64,000 nucleotides of DNA, from contig CAJNDS010002793.1 of the NCBI GenBank assembly GCA_905221605.1, positions 1 through 64,000 on the forward strand, given 5' to 3'. The stretch's first letter is position 1. Each line of letters begins with the position of its first letter. The notes under the pieces are model-generated. The model was not told the DNA's origin. It was given only the letters and a program-made list of their open reading frames with translations, and searched no databases. Source of the stretch: Symbiodinium natans (lineage: Eukaryota; Sar; Dinophyceae; Suessiales; Symbiodiniaceae). Positions 13,023 through 24,785 of the stretch are shown piece by piece. The position numbers and the translations under genes are program-made.

Positions 13023-15484
13023 TCATTTTTTATGCTACCTTCCTTGATGTGTCGTCACAACCCCTAACAAACCTTGTGAGACGTGGAGGACCACTGGAGG
13101 ACCTTCAGGCCCCCTCTTTGTGGTGCTGCACCAAGTTGAGATAGCACTTGGCTTGCCTTCGTCTGCAATTGACCCAGTCCGGCTGCCGAGGCGGCGCACA
13201 CAAGCGGTTATTGTATATATATATATATGTATATATATATGTATATATATATATATGAAAATCCATTTTTTATGTCATATAATAGACATATATACATATA
13301 TACACATATATATATATATAACTTTTTACGTATTTGCATATCTATATCTATATATATATATATATATAATGCGAACTTGCGGGCTCAGGGAGGGATTGGA
13401 TCCAACCAAGTCCGGCTCCATCCCCCTCCAATTCCCTGGTCCTTGGCCCCTAAGTCTCCAGAACAGAAAGTCGAGACCCAAATCTTCAACACCCCAAAAC
13501 CCTCAGAGAAAGACCGCTAAGGCGCCTGAGCCTTGGAGACGCCCTCCTTGGCTGCTTTGAAGGCCTGTCGAGTTGCTTCGCAGGGGGTAGGGTGCAATTC
13601 CTGCGCCACTTTGGGGACCAGCTGCCCTGACGCTTGAATCAAGGGATGTGGACCATGACAGTAACTCTTGGTGACCAGCTGTTGCCAATTCACGAGGGCC
13701 ACACTTGATCACACCATGATTCGATACACTCTGGTTTACGAGAACCAGGGATCGGCCTGCGCATCGGCAGCCAGCGCATACTTCTTCTCCTGGGTCCTCA
13801 GACACATCTGCGACATGACGCGACCCATTTTGCAATTCCAATGATGCACGGCAAAGTACAATAAGTGACAGGTTGTTCCGGTGAGTCGACCTTTTTTTCA
13901 TGCAAGCTGCGACGACTTCTTCGCCTCGAGCTCCTCCTTGGCCTCCTTGACCTGGCTGGGGCTCTTTGGGCAAAGAACTCAGGGTTTAGGGTTTAGGGTT
14001 TAGGGTTTGGGGTTTTGGGTTTAGGGTTTAGGGTTTAGGGTGAGTGGATGAGCAGCCTCCTGGGACCTCTTTCATGGTTCGGTAGGAAGGCGGTAGAACC
14101 CAGGACGGGAGACCGTGGCTTCCCTTTCCGCGCGGACGGACTCGCAGTTGGCAATCTCTGACTTCTGATTTTCCTGGTCACAACGCAAGTGAGCACAACT
14201 CTCTTCAAGCGGCTCATGAAACTCTTGACGGCTGAAGAGATTGGAATGACATTTGCGCAGCTTCACACAGCTCTCGCACCGTGCGTAGACGTGTGCAAAC
14301 GAGCCCAAGCGTCAATCGACTTCTCGAAATCCTCCCCAACGCCCTGGATGACGTCAGTTACCATCTGCACCTTTGCTAGCAGCTTTCGGCTTTATCTGCA
14401 TTGGTTCTGCATTGGCTCTGCATGAGCTCTCTTAGGGTTTAGAGTTGGCAGCCTGCTCGCAACCCGGCACGTGCAGCTGAGATTGGGACCACCGACTCTT
14501 GGTACTTGTGGCGCTTGTCCTCAAAGGTACACATTCCCGCCGGACAACTTGGAATGCTCGTTCAGGAGCTCTGGTTCCTGTCCTTGCTTGTGAGCAAGGC
14601 GGACTCTGCCACGGCGGACCTCGGTCTCTTTCGTGTGAAACTCTTGTCGGCCAGGCGCTATGAGCAGCATCTCTCTCCCACCCTGGCAGACTTTGATTTT
14701 GAGCACTGACACAGCACCGCGGTGCGTTTACCTTCAACCTGCCGCGAGCCACTTCAGCATCCCAAAGCAAGAGGATGTCATGTCGTGGTTCTATCGGCTC
14801 TGTGGGGTTGCCGGATCACTTGCTCTGTCCGAGGTCACTTGGCGAAGTCGGAACCACGATGGTTCAGGACACTTAACAAAAACTTTCCAGGAGGGGGTGT
14901 TTTTCGCATCTGTTGGGTGTAACACGTTAATCACGCTGAGGGATCTGAAGGAAACTGTCACAGACCAGTCGATTCAGGCCGTCACAGCATCTTGACAACA
15001 CCAGGAGGGACCTTCCAGGCATCTCGTGCACAGTGACCCTTAGAGCGTTCCTCGAAATTTTAGCTCTTCCGACGATTCGAAGTATCGAACGAACATCTCT
15101 TGCACGAACCGGCGGCCTTCGAAGACTCCAAGCCTTCACGGACCTTGTCGCAGTAGGATAGGTGTGGGTCCACCCTGGCCAGAAGACGGGGTGCGACTCC
15201 GCAGCCCTCTGATATCCCACTGTTTCTCGGCAGCAAAGGCTCCAACGAGAGATTGCAACTTTGAACGCAGGCTCTGAACACGATCCTTATACCTCCTAGA
15301 TGTGGTCGCAAAGGCTGCTTGAGGTGCAGAGAAGCTACTCTCTGCAGATGCGGAAGGGCCCCATGTTTCAAGTGTCCGTGATGTCCGTGATGTGATCAGT
15401 GTGCCTGGCGCGCTTGGCCTTGCTCTCGGCTTTCGCGGCAGGGCGCTTCATGGCCTCGGCTACAGCCGACAAAATATCGAGTTT
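12577..15484 (-). CDS. Micro-exon gene(s) for coiled-coil protein (partial)
   Basis: Charged, Ala/Glu/Lys-rich exons follow one another on the minus strand: about 15421-15484 (LDILSAVAEAMKRPAAK), 15221-15285 (VQSLRSKLQSLVGAFAAEK), 15117-15143, ending near 14450 from 14519 (DKRHKYQES), about 14300-14370 (VIQGVGEDFEKSIDAWARL), about 14110-14230 (RQEFHEPLEESCAHLR), 13908-13952 (VKEAKEELEAKKSSQ), 13526-13564 (AFKAAKEGVSKAQ) and 12577-12651 (VDEAALRAADKDQIDRQKAK). Many follow a clear AG acceptor, and the one at 15484 follows a poly(C) tract. I could not chain all phases, so this may be more than one gene. No named family. A telomere-like tract lies between the exons at 13952 and 14110. Confidence 0.5.
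12716..12832. repeat. Degenerate CCCTAAA-like tract
   Basis: A run of AACCC/GAAACCC variants on the plus strand, which is a decayed telomere-type repeat. It lies between the coiled-coil exons at 12.65 and 13.5 kb. Confidence 0.6.
12968..13022. repeat. AT/GTAT microsatellite
   Basis: Alternating TATATATGTATAT sequence, in an AT-rich island within otherwise mixed-composition DNA. Confidence 0.9.
13213..13370. repeat. AT microsatellite cluster
   Basis: Several TATATATA/TGTATA blocks separated by short unique pieces. The Tyr-Ile strings in translation are repeat artefacts. Confidence 0.9.
13980..14042. repeat. Interstitial telomere-like repeat (TTTAGGG)n
   Basis: About nine TTTAGGG/TTTGGGG-type units in tandem. 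It lies between coding-like exons of a minus-strand gene, so it is interstitial and probably intronic rather than a chromosome end. Confidence 0.9.
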
Positions 15485-15485
15485 C

Positions 15486-15508
15486 TGGGGGGGTGGGGGG
15501 GGGGAGAA
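15486..15508. repeat. G-run, poly(C) on the coding strand
   Basis: A plus-strand G7-T-G10 run. On the minus strand it reads CCCCCCCCCC-A-CCCCCCC directly before CAG and the exon at 15484, so it can serve as a polypyrimidine tract. Confidence 0.8.
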
Positions 15509-15820
15509 GCTTTGGTAGGGGCCTGGGATGCTCGGGATACCTTGGCATCGCAAAGGGAAGCAACTTCTGCCGAGACACTTAGAGGCCGCTTCTTCAGGCT
15601 TCGAAGCGTCCAGGGGAGCTCAGCGCTGTGAGCCCGAACAGTCGAGACTCCGGCATGCAAGAATCTGCATGATGCACGCTTCTGGAACTCTGTCCGGCTT
15701 GCTAGGCACATGTAACAGTGTAGCTGCAATGTCTGAGTCGAAGAAGTACGCCTCACCGCACTTTTTGTCCATCGCGAGCAGAGGCTCTAGAGTGAGCTGC
15801 ACAAGATCGAGAGCACAAGA

Positions 15821-16297
15821 TCACTTGCTCTTTGGCGCGGCCTGGGACGGCTCGGACTCGTCTTCGGCTTCAGGGACGCTGTCGGGGCCCTCGTCAGAGT
15901 CTGCCTCCTCTGCGGCTGCGGCCACCTTCTCCTGGGCCATGATCTCGGGGCTGGATTCGTCCTCAGGCTCGTCGGCCTCTTCGTCAGACTCGGAGCCTGA
16001 CTTTGCAGTCACCTTCTCATCCTTCAGCGTCTCCTCCAGCCCCTTGCGGTCAGACTCGCTGAGAAGGTTGCCCTCTTTGTCCTGCTTCTCGATTTGCGCA
16101 AGCTCTGCCTTGTCCTCGGCCAGCTCTTCCGCAGTCTTCTTGATCGGTTCAGGGTTGTCCACACCCACCGTCTCCTCGGACGCCAGGGCCACGGTCTCGT
16201 CCGTCTTGCTGGCGTTCACGGCGGGCTGCGTCTTGTCGGTCAGAACCAGGCTCGAGCCAAGGCCCAGCAGGGACAGGACCACCAAGAAGCGGAACAT
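15821..16297 (-). CDS. Small acidic secreted protein
   Basis: 158 codons from the ATG at 16297, chosen because it opens a clear signal peptide (MFRFLVVLSLLGLGSSLVL). The rest is strongly acidic and low in aromatics, ending in Asp/Glu/Ser-rich stretches (SDEEADEPEDESS) before a TGA. No domain is recognised; the composition resembles secreted or mineral-binding acidic proteins, but that is only an analogy. The frame is open upstream to 16429, which is probably 5' leader. The 3' end could instead be a GT donor just before the stop, so this may be a first exon. Confidence 0.55.
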   Translation of the reverse strand: MFRFLVVLSLLGLGSSLVLTDKTQPAVNASKTDETVALASEETVGVDNPEPIKKTAEELAEDKAELAQIEKQDKEGNLLSESDRKGLEETLKDEKVTAKSGSESDEEADEPEDESSPEIMAQEKVAAAAEEADSDEGPDSVPEAEDESEPSQAAPKSK

Positions 16298-17144
16298 GGC
16301 CAGGGCGCGCGTGACTGGCAGGGGCCAAACTTCGTTCAAGCGTGTGCTGCAGACGGGCTGCTCGGGCCGATCGAAGCAGATGAACCGCAGTTTAACGCAC
16401 ACCTGACAGCACTCTACAACATACTGCAAGCTCCACAGCTAAGGCCGCTACAAGATTCCCCTTGCTTTGTTAACGCGAAGAGTTCAGGGGTTGTTCATTG
16501 TCAGAGCAGTTTTGGCGGTGAGGCTTCGAGAGGTGTGCCTTGCTCAGAGCTGAACATGATCTGATGCAGCTGCCAGCAAGCAAGCAGCTACTGGGAGAAC
16601 TACTTGCTACATCATGCTAGCCACTGCTAGTTCTTTAAATAAAGTGTTGCAATCTTCCATTCGCCGCATCGCGGCCCAGGACTGCCCAAGTACACGTCAG
16701 TGTTGCCTGACACGGCAAAACGATTCACTTCCTTGCACGGTTTTCTCTGGAGATGCCTTGATGCATCCGAAAGCACAGGCAGAAATGGAGTCAAACATGG
16801 TACTTGAAGCAGCTTCCACTTCAGTTCCCAGCCTCCCAACCACCCCAGGATTTCCAGGTTCCCAGATAAACGTGGGCACAGGGCCACACACAGATAGCCG
16901 TCTTTATCCTTTGTTGTGGGCCTTGGGGGTGCCAAGCACCAACTGCATACCAACTGCTGGTCAGCACCACTTTCCATTTCTTGGCAAGGCTGTGGCAGAG
17001 TCGTGGCGAAGAAAACGAAAGACTAAATGGAACCTGCTGAAGCCGTACTGCTCCAACTCATCGGCCCCGCATCTTTCAAAACTCCCGCAACGACAGCGGT
17101 GGCTGTAAACCGCACAGATGTACAAACTGCCCTTGTTGGTTTTG
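16298..17144. other. No supportable gene
   Basis: Spacer between the acidic protein and the MFS gene. No domain or splice chain was found. A short dispersed motif (TTTGGCGGTGAGGC) occurs near 16514. Confidence 0.4.
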
Positions 17145-18836
17145 CTACTTTGACACGCTGTGCCACTCTTTGTGCGCACCTACACCGGTGGTGCCGCAAA
17201 GGATGAACGCCATCGCACAGGCTTGGCAAGCCGCATAGGCTTTCTGCCCAAGCTCTGCTATCAGAGACCGCGAGAAGACGGGTCCACCAAAGCGTCCCAT
17301 ACCGTTGGAAATGAGGCCATTGACGAGCATGACATTGTTGGCATCCAGGAGGGATCCATCTGGGAAGACGTTGCTGTTCAGAATGCCCATATTCAGTGCT
17401 CCTGACAGGTAGGTCGTCGGAAAGATGACCGAGTCAGCTAGGAGAATCCACTCGGGGTGCATGGCAAAGCCTGGAGGGACATGAAAACAAGCACAAAGGG
17501 ACTTTCTGCAGGCATTCTCAAACACTTTCAACATGAGTGCCGCAGTTGATCGGACTGGGGCCCCCACCTAGCAGCATCGTGGCTGTGATGCCCATGCACG
17601 TGTATGCCCTCATCAAGCGCACCTCGCCGAATTGGTGGTGGAACTGTCGGTGCAGAAGGTAGGCTGGCACCACCAGGCAGAACGTGACCCCGATGCAAAA
17701 GCCAATGCTGTCGTGATTCCATTGGAACTTCTCTTGCAGCAGCAGGCATGTTGCCGATTCGACGCCGGAAACGATAAAGGCACGCAATGCATCCATGACC
17801 AGACCTAGGAAGCTCTGACAACCACAGGACACACCTGTTCCTGCACCAAAGGGTCAGGAAAAATGTGGAGAGAAAAAAACAAAAGGACCAGATAGGACCA
17901 GGGAGCTGATGATGAGCACCAAAGCTTGATCCCCGTGGGCTGGGCCGCTTGCCGCGCCATGGTCGGTGGCAACCTCCTGAAACGGCAAGGACACGAGATG
18001 ACACACGGGGCCTCTTCAACACGGTACTCCCGGTAGTCAGAATCAGAAGATACCCTGCTGCAAGAACCCAATTAGTCCAACTAGAAGCTAGTCCTTCATT
18101 GCAGGGTAGATAAGCATGGTGGCTGTCAGGAGCACTCCAGTCGTCCAGAACTGCAACTGCGCCGTTAGCATGCTGATATGAGCTCCTCTTGCTGTCATGG
18201 TCGCATCGTTCTCGTCCTGGAAGAAGAAAAACGCAGCCGCCACCAAGATTGGGCCAGCACCGATCCCCACAGTGTTGGCCACAAATTTGTTCAAGGAGTG
18301 CCGGGGCCGTTCGCTGATGGGAGCAAGCTTCACGATGCAGCACTTCATGATTTGGTCGTTCATGCCATGACCGAAGCCCTGGAAAACCCTTGCTGTCATT
18401 GACAGGTAAACCCATGTGCTGTCTGCCTCTGGGTACTTTCCGACCCATGCCACCTTGCCCAATCCCAGCGCGCCAGCGAGTTGGCAAGAGAGCCCGACCA
18501 CCAAGAAGGTCTTAACCCCACCACGCCAGACATCCGGAAACATGCTCAGGATCTTCCAACAGACGCCAGTGCCGGCTGCACTTGCAGTCATGAAGATCCC
18601 AATGAAGAGGCCGGACATTGAAGCTGCATCGTCGGATTTCAGCGCCAAGAAAAGCGGGTATGAACACAGCACCCTCGCAGCTCACTGGATGCACTGAAGC
18701 ATCTTAACTTAATTCAGAAGCTGATTTAGGGTTTAGGGTTTAGGGTTTAGGGTTTCGGGTTTCGGGTTTCGGGTTTAGGGTTTAGGGTTTGAATTGAAAT
18801 TGCACCTAAGAACAGACCAGTGGCAATTGGCAACAT
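17145..18836 (-). CDS. Major facilitator superfamily transporter
   Basis: Five exons, 18806-18836, 18094-18680, 17889-17976, 17541-17804 and 17145-17470, join in frame to 431 residues, a normal MFS length. Introns are 125 bp (GT), 117 bp (GA), 84 bp (GT) and 70 bp (GC), all ending in AG. The long second exon carries the N-terminal helices (FIGIFMTASAAGTG, ILVAAAFFFF, GVLLTATMLIYP). The third starts helix 7 (ALVLIISSLVLSG), which splicing completes with LVMDALRAFIV. The last has the loop WILLADSVIFPTTYL and GRFGGPV. I recall similar transporters in dinoflagellates but cannot name a substrate. The first exon (10 codons from the ATG at 18836) is the least certain. Intron 1 contains telomere-like repeats. 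Confidence 0.85.
18727..18790. repeat. Interstitial telomere-like repeat
   Basis: TTTAGGG units interrupted by three TTTCGGG units. If the first exon of the MFS gene is right, this tract lies wholly within its first intron (18681-18805). Confidence 0.9.
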
Positions 18837-19161
18837 TCGGCGACAAACGCTGCAACAGACGCTTTTTTTGTTGCTTTCCGATGTCTGACGATTGAGTTTT
18901 ACTGCAAGCGTTGAAACCGCCCTCTAAGGGAAGGGGGTCCTCGTACACTGGTGGTGGGGTTCCGATTCAACTATGTGAATCAGAAAAGAATGACAACTCT
19001 ACAACAAAGAGAACTGGACGCTTCGTCTGTGAGTCACAGACCCGAGCAAAGAATGACCTGCAAACCGAATCGACAAGAAGAACTTTTGCAGAGTCATAGG
19101 CCCATTCCCAAGTTCGCGGTTCAGGGGGCTTCGTGTAACCCAGGGTAAGCCGAAATCTCAG

Positions 19162-19885
19162 CTAGGTCATGAGTCCTATCAGCAGCGCTACAGCTTTCTG
19201 AAATGTGGACCCAAGCAACACAGAGCTGTAGTTGGTGAATCCTTGAATGCAGATCAACAGGTTGACCTGGGCAGTAAGCGCGCACCTCACCCCTTTATCC
19301 TTAAAAGGTCCCGCCGGTGTGAATTTCAGCAACTCTGGTGCTTGGCTCTGCATGTCGCAAATGCTCAGGGGCTGGCATACAAGGCAAACTCATTAGGTGA
19401 TACCTGGTCCCTCCACTTCTGCACCAGTGTAAGAAGCCACAGTACTGTCAGTATCAAAACCAGGCCCAGGAATGTGCCCAGCATCCGCCTGCTGAGCAGC
19501 CACTGTGTGCCCTGTGTGCCCTGTGTGCCACTCTCTTTAGCGGGAGGCGATCGGGACTTTTCAAGGCCGGACTCATCTGTAAGAACCCAGGTCTTCCACG
19601 CGATCGCAGCTGCCGGATGATGGCTGTTCCCCCCGGCCGAGTCATCCGCGGGATGGAAAACACGAACATTGTCAGGAAGTGTCCAGGCCTCTTGCATGAA
19701 AGTTTGTGAACCGCTACTCGCAACTCTGACAGCTTCCAACAAAGAAATTCTTAAGTCATTTACCAGTTTTCTTGAAAAGGGAGGCTTCATTGGTGAAAGT
19801 GAGGTCCCAGACGGGCCTCTGCCCATGCGACATCTGCGGCCAGCAGAGTGAATGACAGCGCTGCCGCCAAAGAGGAAAGCGTCAT
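19162..19885 (-). CDS. Signal-peptide, membrane-anchored protein
   Basis: Three exons, 19813-19885, 19404-19732 and 19162-19347, join in phase through 80-bp and 56-bp GT-AG introns to give about 195 residues. The ATG at 19885 opens a textbook signal peptide (MTLSSLAAALSFTLLA, then AWAEA). A roughly 90-residue predicted extracellular or lumenal part follows, then a transmembrane helix (FLGLVLILTVLWLLTLV), a short tail and a second hydrophobic patch near the C-terminus. Inside exon 2 a short tandem repeat (GTGCCCTGT) encodes Gly-Thr-Gln repeats. No family is recognised. The first join is inferred from phase and signal-peptide quality. Confidence 0.6.
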
Positions 19886-20694
19886 GATGCGTTCCACATC
19901 TACGCCGCTGGTACTCAAGACTCAAGACTCAGGACTAGTAGTGACCAGCAAGCATGCTGATGAGAACTGAAGGTCCTCCAGATATTGCACTTCGTGTTGC
20001 GCGTCGTGCTCCCAAAGTAGATGACGCTGTGTCGACTCAGACTCTGCCCACGAGGGCATTCGGTAGTTCGTTAGCGGATCTGGAGAGGCTGCACAACGAG
20101 CAGAGCGAATGCAAAAGCTCACCGTTTTAACAAGATCCTATGCCGCAGTGGTTCACCTGCAACACTCAATGACACTCATGAGACTAAGATGTGCATGATT
20201 GTGACTGTGACAAGGCACAAAGTTGCCCCCAACCTAAAGTTTCTCTGACACAAGTCCAGTTGCCCCCTTTGCATTTTCGCAGCAGCCTGCGCCGGCCGGT
20301 GCGAACCATATCGCCTCATCAGCGGCCCTGATTCAAAACGGCTTTGGGCCGACATGTTTGGAGAGCTGCAACGGCTAAAGTTGAAGAAGGGGAGTCCCAT
20401 AGCTCCATGGGACACCCCTTCTAAACCTGAACAGTGGATTGCAAAAAGGGATCCACCTCGAGCTCCGTACAGTTGGGCATCAGGTGTAGAGGGTGCCCTG
20501 CAACGTCAACTCAAAGAAGCTCGGTCGAAGGTCGCCCTGCACACATCGCAGATTCCTGCATCTGACGGAAGCTGTGCCGTCTTGGCCCACATGGACATCC
20601 AGAACCAAGATGCTCCTGGCATGCCGAGGAGTGAAAGCCCTTGAGATGCCTTCATCGTGCACTCGCTTTACTGTGCCCCGCACAAGCATCTTGA
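19886..20694. other. No supportable gene
   Basis: Short frames only. Spacer between the signal-peptide membrane protein gene and a CA microsatellite. Confidence 0.4.
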
Positions 20695-20718
20695 CACACA
20701 CACACACACACACACAGA

Positions 20719-20777
<59 letters not shown>

Positions 20778-20796
20778 ACACACACACACACACACT
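20695..20796. repeat. CA microsatellite
   Basis: Roughly 100 bp of (CA)n with a few CAGA and CTCA interruptions. Confidence 0.95.
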
Positions 20797-21134
20797 GAAA
20801 TTCAAAGGGTGTCACCCCTGCAATTGTTTTCCAGACGTGCCGCCCCAAATGATTCGAAGACCGAGCTCCACTTCAAAACGAGTGAACGTGCCCAAGTCCG
20901 ACAACTTGGGCTTCAACTCAATTATCCTTCTAGACCCTCCCTGCTGATAGAGCTTGGTCAAGCAGAGTTGCTGCGCAGGCGTTGCCACGGAGACCTGAGT
21001 GCAAAAGCACTTAGCGGGGGTCCTCCCCTTATTCCCATGCCAGGAGCCCCATTGCCATACATCCAGGATCACCCGAATCCCGCTCCACGGAAAGCTCAAA
21101 AGTTGAAAAGTCTCCGAAGTCTCCCGAACAATCC
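20797..21134. other. No supportable gene
   Basis: Spacer 3' of the glycosidase-like gene on the minus strand. Further 3' exons of that gene could lie here, but none is clear. Confidence 0.35.
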
Positions 21135-24100
21135 TTAAGCGCTGAGATGGCAGCTGGAACAACTTCTCCAGGAACCTTCGTCAAACATCTTTGGGACCAA
21201 AGCAACAAGAAGAACGGCTTGGGGTATTAAATGTGGCTGCGCATGTTCCTTGCTGCTTCGGCTTGCTGCTTCGCAACCCAGATGCCACAGACCCCACTTG
21301 GAAACCCGAAAAACAAATGCTCCCATCAGTGCTTCCTCAATCTTCCAAGGGGCCCCGAGAACCCGGAAGCTCAAGTCTCCCGGGTCTTCCCCAGCCACGG
21401 CCACCTCGCGGGCGAAGCGCTGCGGGGACACGGGGACGAACTGCCGAAGGTCACCTTTCGGAGCCGTGCGTTTATCGTGCTTTCGGGTGGCTGTCGCATT
21501 GTTCGAGTGTTTTTGAAGGGCTCTCATCTGCTCTCATCTGCTCTCATCTGCTCTCATCTGCTCTCATTGCGGCTGTGCTTGTGCTAGGATGTCATCAGTG
21601 TCCAGAAAATACTCCCAGAGCGATGTGGTTCCGATGGCTGGACGGGGGCTGTGGGGAAAACGCACCCCAAACGTTGCTCCCAGAAAAGCAACTGCACATC
21701 AAGGCACCTAGCAGGGCCCAGCCGTTGGCCAACACCGGCGCGGCCGAGAGCAGCGTGAAGTTGTGGCTCACGCAGCCAGGAAGAAAGCTGGTATCGCCCG
21801 TGGCCACCGGAAGAGGGCTCTTGAAGGACCAGCGGAAGAGGCAGTCAGCCACCAAGCTTCCATTCGAGCATGGGGGCCGCAGTTGGGATGGGCTCCGATG
21901 CTCGAGCTGGGCCACCAGGAACTGCGCATCCTCCGCAGGAGGTGGCCAAAGCTCAGAGGTCGCCACAGGAGCGCCACTCACGCCGCCATCCACGTTCGTG
22001 GCCAGGATCATCCACCCGCGGAGAGCATCGGGAGAACTGGCGCTTTCCAAGGCGGCCATGGAGTTGGCCACCGAGTCCGTGCGAGGGTCTGAGGTTCCGG
22101 GCTCGGTCGGGGCTGCCCAGATCTCGGCACCGCCCCGATGGGCGTCGTAGAAGCGGTCCAGACGCAGGGCGGCGCTAGCGGGCTTCAGGATGATGCCGTC
22201 GGCGCGAGTGGCGCGGCTCAGCAGCGACACGTTGGTCCGGTTAAGGCGATCGCCAAAGCCAACCGGCCCGGTGCTAAGCACTGCAGAGATGATGTCATGT
22301 AGCACATTTGGCTTACACACACCCTTCGTCCCCCACCGTGGGTCGGTTTGATTCGAGACCGTCCAGAGAACATCGACCATCGGACGGGCACCCATAGCTC
22401 GCACCAAGAGCGCGTTCCCGCCCAAGTCCCGATACAACCCTGCCTGTATCGCGGTCCATGGATCCTGGTCTGTGGTGCACCGGTGCACCGTACGTGCTCC
22501 GTACTGTGTGGAAGCCAGAATATCGCTCGGGAAGGCCCGGTCGATGCGGATTGGTAGGCCAAGTTCAAAGGCAGCATGCGCCAGGCCCTCATCATACATC
22601 TGCTGTTCCCCGACGCTCATCAGGCGCAAGGCTGAGGATAACCAGACGTCTGCGACTCCGTCCAAAGTGATTGCCTGCAAAGATGAGTGTTATTTCTTTC
22701 CAAAGGGCAGGAGCATGCAGGAGCTATCAAAACAGCTACGTATAGCCTAGTATAGCCACATGCTCTTTCACCGCGACGCCTTGAAGAAGCCAGTGGCATA
22801 CATCTTGCCAAAGATCTCGCGGAAGAAGCGTCTGGAGTCCGAACCGCAGACGCTGCCGCCCTCGAAGCGAAAGCTTGTGTTGTAGACACTGGTGGACTCG
22901 AAGGACTGCAAGAAGAGCATCATTGGCACACCGACATCCTGAATGCCCTTGGGGAAATGGAAAGGGCTGGCCGTCCACTGGTGCGCGTCCACAGCACCGT
23001 TGCAGACCTCTGTCTCATAGAACCAATACGGATCGACGTGATAGACGCCTATGTGCAGCCCGATGCTTCGGTGATATGCGTCCAACTGCTTGAAGACCTC
23101 CCCTTGAGGTGTGCAGCCTCAGGGAGATCATGCTCCAAGCTCTTTGCCAGAGTACCGAATTAAGTTGATATTCGTAAGGTGGAACCGAGCAAAACGAACC
23201 CGGGCATCGGCGCATTACCGCAGCCGCTCGTGGTATCAAAAAGGAGCTTTAAGAGATGCCTTAAGAGTCTGCGGTGCGCACCTGGGCCTCCGTGGCTCTT
23301 CTCACACATGGGCCAATAGTCGCAGTAGGTTTCCAGAGATCCGCCGTCTGTGAGGTAGTGCAGCCGGCTGCTGAGCACATCCTCCGCCAAACTGAGCTTC
23401 TGCCGCCCCCGCCGGAGGAAAGACCCAAAGTTCAGCATGGCCCCGGTCACGCCGCATGGGGCCCGCTGGCAGCTCACCAAGGCGAAGCGCAGGCTGTAGT
23501 TCGCGGGAAGTTGCTGCACCATGCCCTGCACCCCACCTGTGACGCCCAACACTTCCGAAACCTCTTCCATCTGGGCCGCTCGGCTTTGCAAGCGGCTGGT
23601 GTTCACAAGCATGCCGTCCTTGAAGTTGGAGCTGGATCCCAAGACCACCCCCGCGTCGGCCGAGTACAGCACCAGCGGACCGCCATATATACCAGCAAGC
23701 CAAGTGCCCCAGTCTGCGGGAGGCAGGCTGTGTTGAAAGGTCGAGGACAGCATCATCCCGTTCCAGGAGACGAAGCCAACATTGGCGCCTTTGCCTGGCA
23801 AATCAAGGCTGGGAAATCCTGTGGAGACGTTGAAGCAGGTGCTCGTGCAGATGCCCGTGCCGGCTAAAGCCACCAAAGCATCCACCTGGGTTACAAACTC
23901 GAAAGCTGCTGCGTCGGGCTGGTCCACGTACTGCCTCACACGGGCATGGCATGCTCATGCGGCCCACCCTTCAAAACTCTCCAAACCCAGAGCCCCAACT
24001 AACACTTGCAAGCACAGAGAGCCATTCGGACCTGATGGTTGTCGTGATCCCACCGCCGCACACTGACTCCTGCACTTTGGCAGCTGCCTTCCAGGATGTC

Positions 24101-24785
24101 TGGATGCCATGCCAGCGTCCCAGCCTGTCGGGGGTCATGGACATGCAGCGCGGCTACGGCCAACTTCACCTTCTAGAGCACTGGCAAACGATCTTCCAGG
24201 ACTTGCTTGACGCTCTCTGCACCGGCTCACTACCGGCTCCTTGCGGCAGAGCCCTGTTGGAAATATGAGGAGAATACAAGTTCAACCGTTGAAGCTGCTC
24301 TACAGGATGAATGAGTGCCCTCATGGTTAAACAGGATCAAACAATGTGTGTTTATGGTCGAAGACTCTGTTGCGGATCCGCAGCATGCAGAAACAGCGTC
24401 CCGACCTCTCATCAATGCCTTCCACTTCGGACGTCTTGTTGTTTATGAGAAGCGCATTCGGCTTGTCCGATGCCAAGGATATGCCCCCGCACCTCACACT
24501 CTCGGGGAGGAAACTCTTCAAGGAGGGGAGGCGGGTCAAGTTTTTCAATCTTGAAGCCTCAGAACTGAGACATCGCTACCGGAACGCATGGAATGTCGAA
24601 GACGATTACCTTCAGCCGAGGTGCTGAAGAGTCACTCGGCCATTCTGCAACCACACGACGCCGCGGACGTAGACATCATATCGGAAGGCCTCGTCCACGA
24701 AAATGGAAATCGGCCCGCTGCTCCCCTGCCATGCGAAAGTGAGTACCAGCTGGTAGAGGCAAAGGCAAAGCCTCAAGGGCCCCAT
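21135..24785 (-). CDS. Secreted glycosidase-like protein
   Basis: The ATG at 24785 opens a signal peptide (MGPLRLCLCLYQLVLTFAW). The first exon runs to about 24617. Central exons 23282-23939 (upstream limit uncertain), 22780-23102, 21708-22674 and 21454 downward join in phase through GT (179 bp), GC (105 bp) and GT (253 bp) introns. A further exon near 24090-24130 (LGRWHGIQTSW) is likely. Motifs in order: VVWLQNGRV, SRLHYLTDGG, IGLHIGVYHVDPYWF, PIRIDRAFPSDILAS, LSTGPVGFGDRL, RADGIILKP, FVPVSPQRF. I recall this order from uncharacterised algal and invertebrate proteins resembling TIM-barrel glycoside hydrolases. The enzyme class is tentative and the 3' end past about 21360 is uncertain. Long antisense frames here are shadows. 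Confidence 0.75.
21525..21572. repeat. 10-bp tandem repeat (CTCTCATCTG)
   Basis: About four copies, lying inside the last recognised intron of the glycosidase-like gene. Confidence 0.85.

Noticed and set aside
13980-14042. Chromosome end
   Set aside because: The TTTAGGG array is short and flanked by coding-like exons on both sides, so it is interstitial.
15528-16406. 292-codon plus-strand Ser-rich frame
   Set aside because: Reverse complement of the acidic secreted protein; Ser richness follows from its Glu/Asp codons.
21191-22150. 319-codon plus-strand frame
   Set aside because: Antisense shadow of the conserved minus-strand glycosidase-like exons. No domain of its own.
23274-23867. 197-codon plus-strand frame
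   Set aside because: Also antisense to the glycosidase-like gene.
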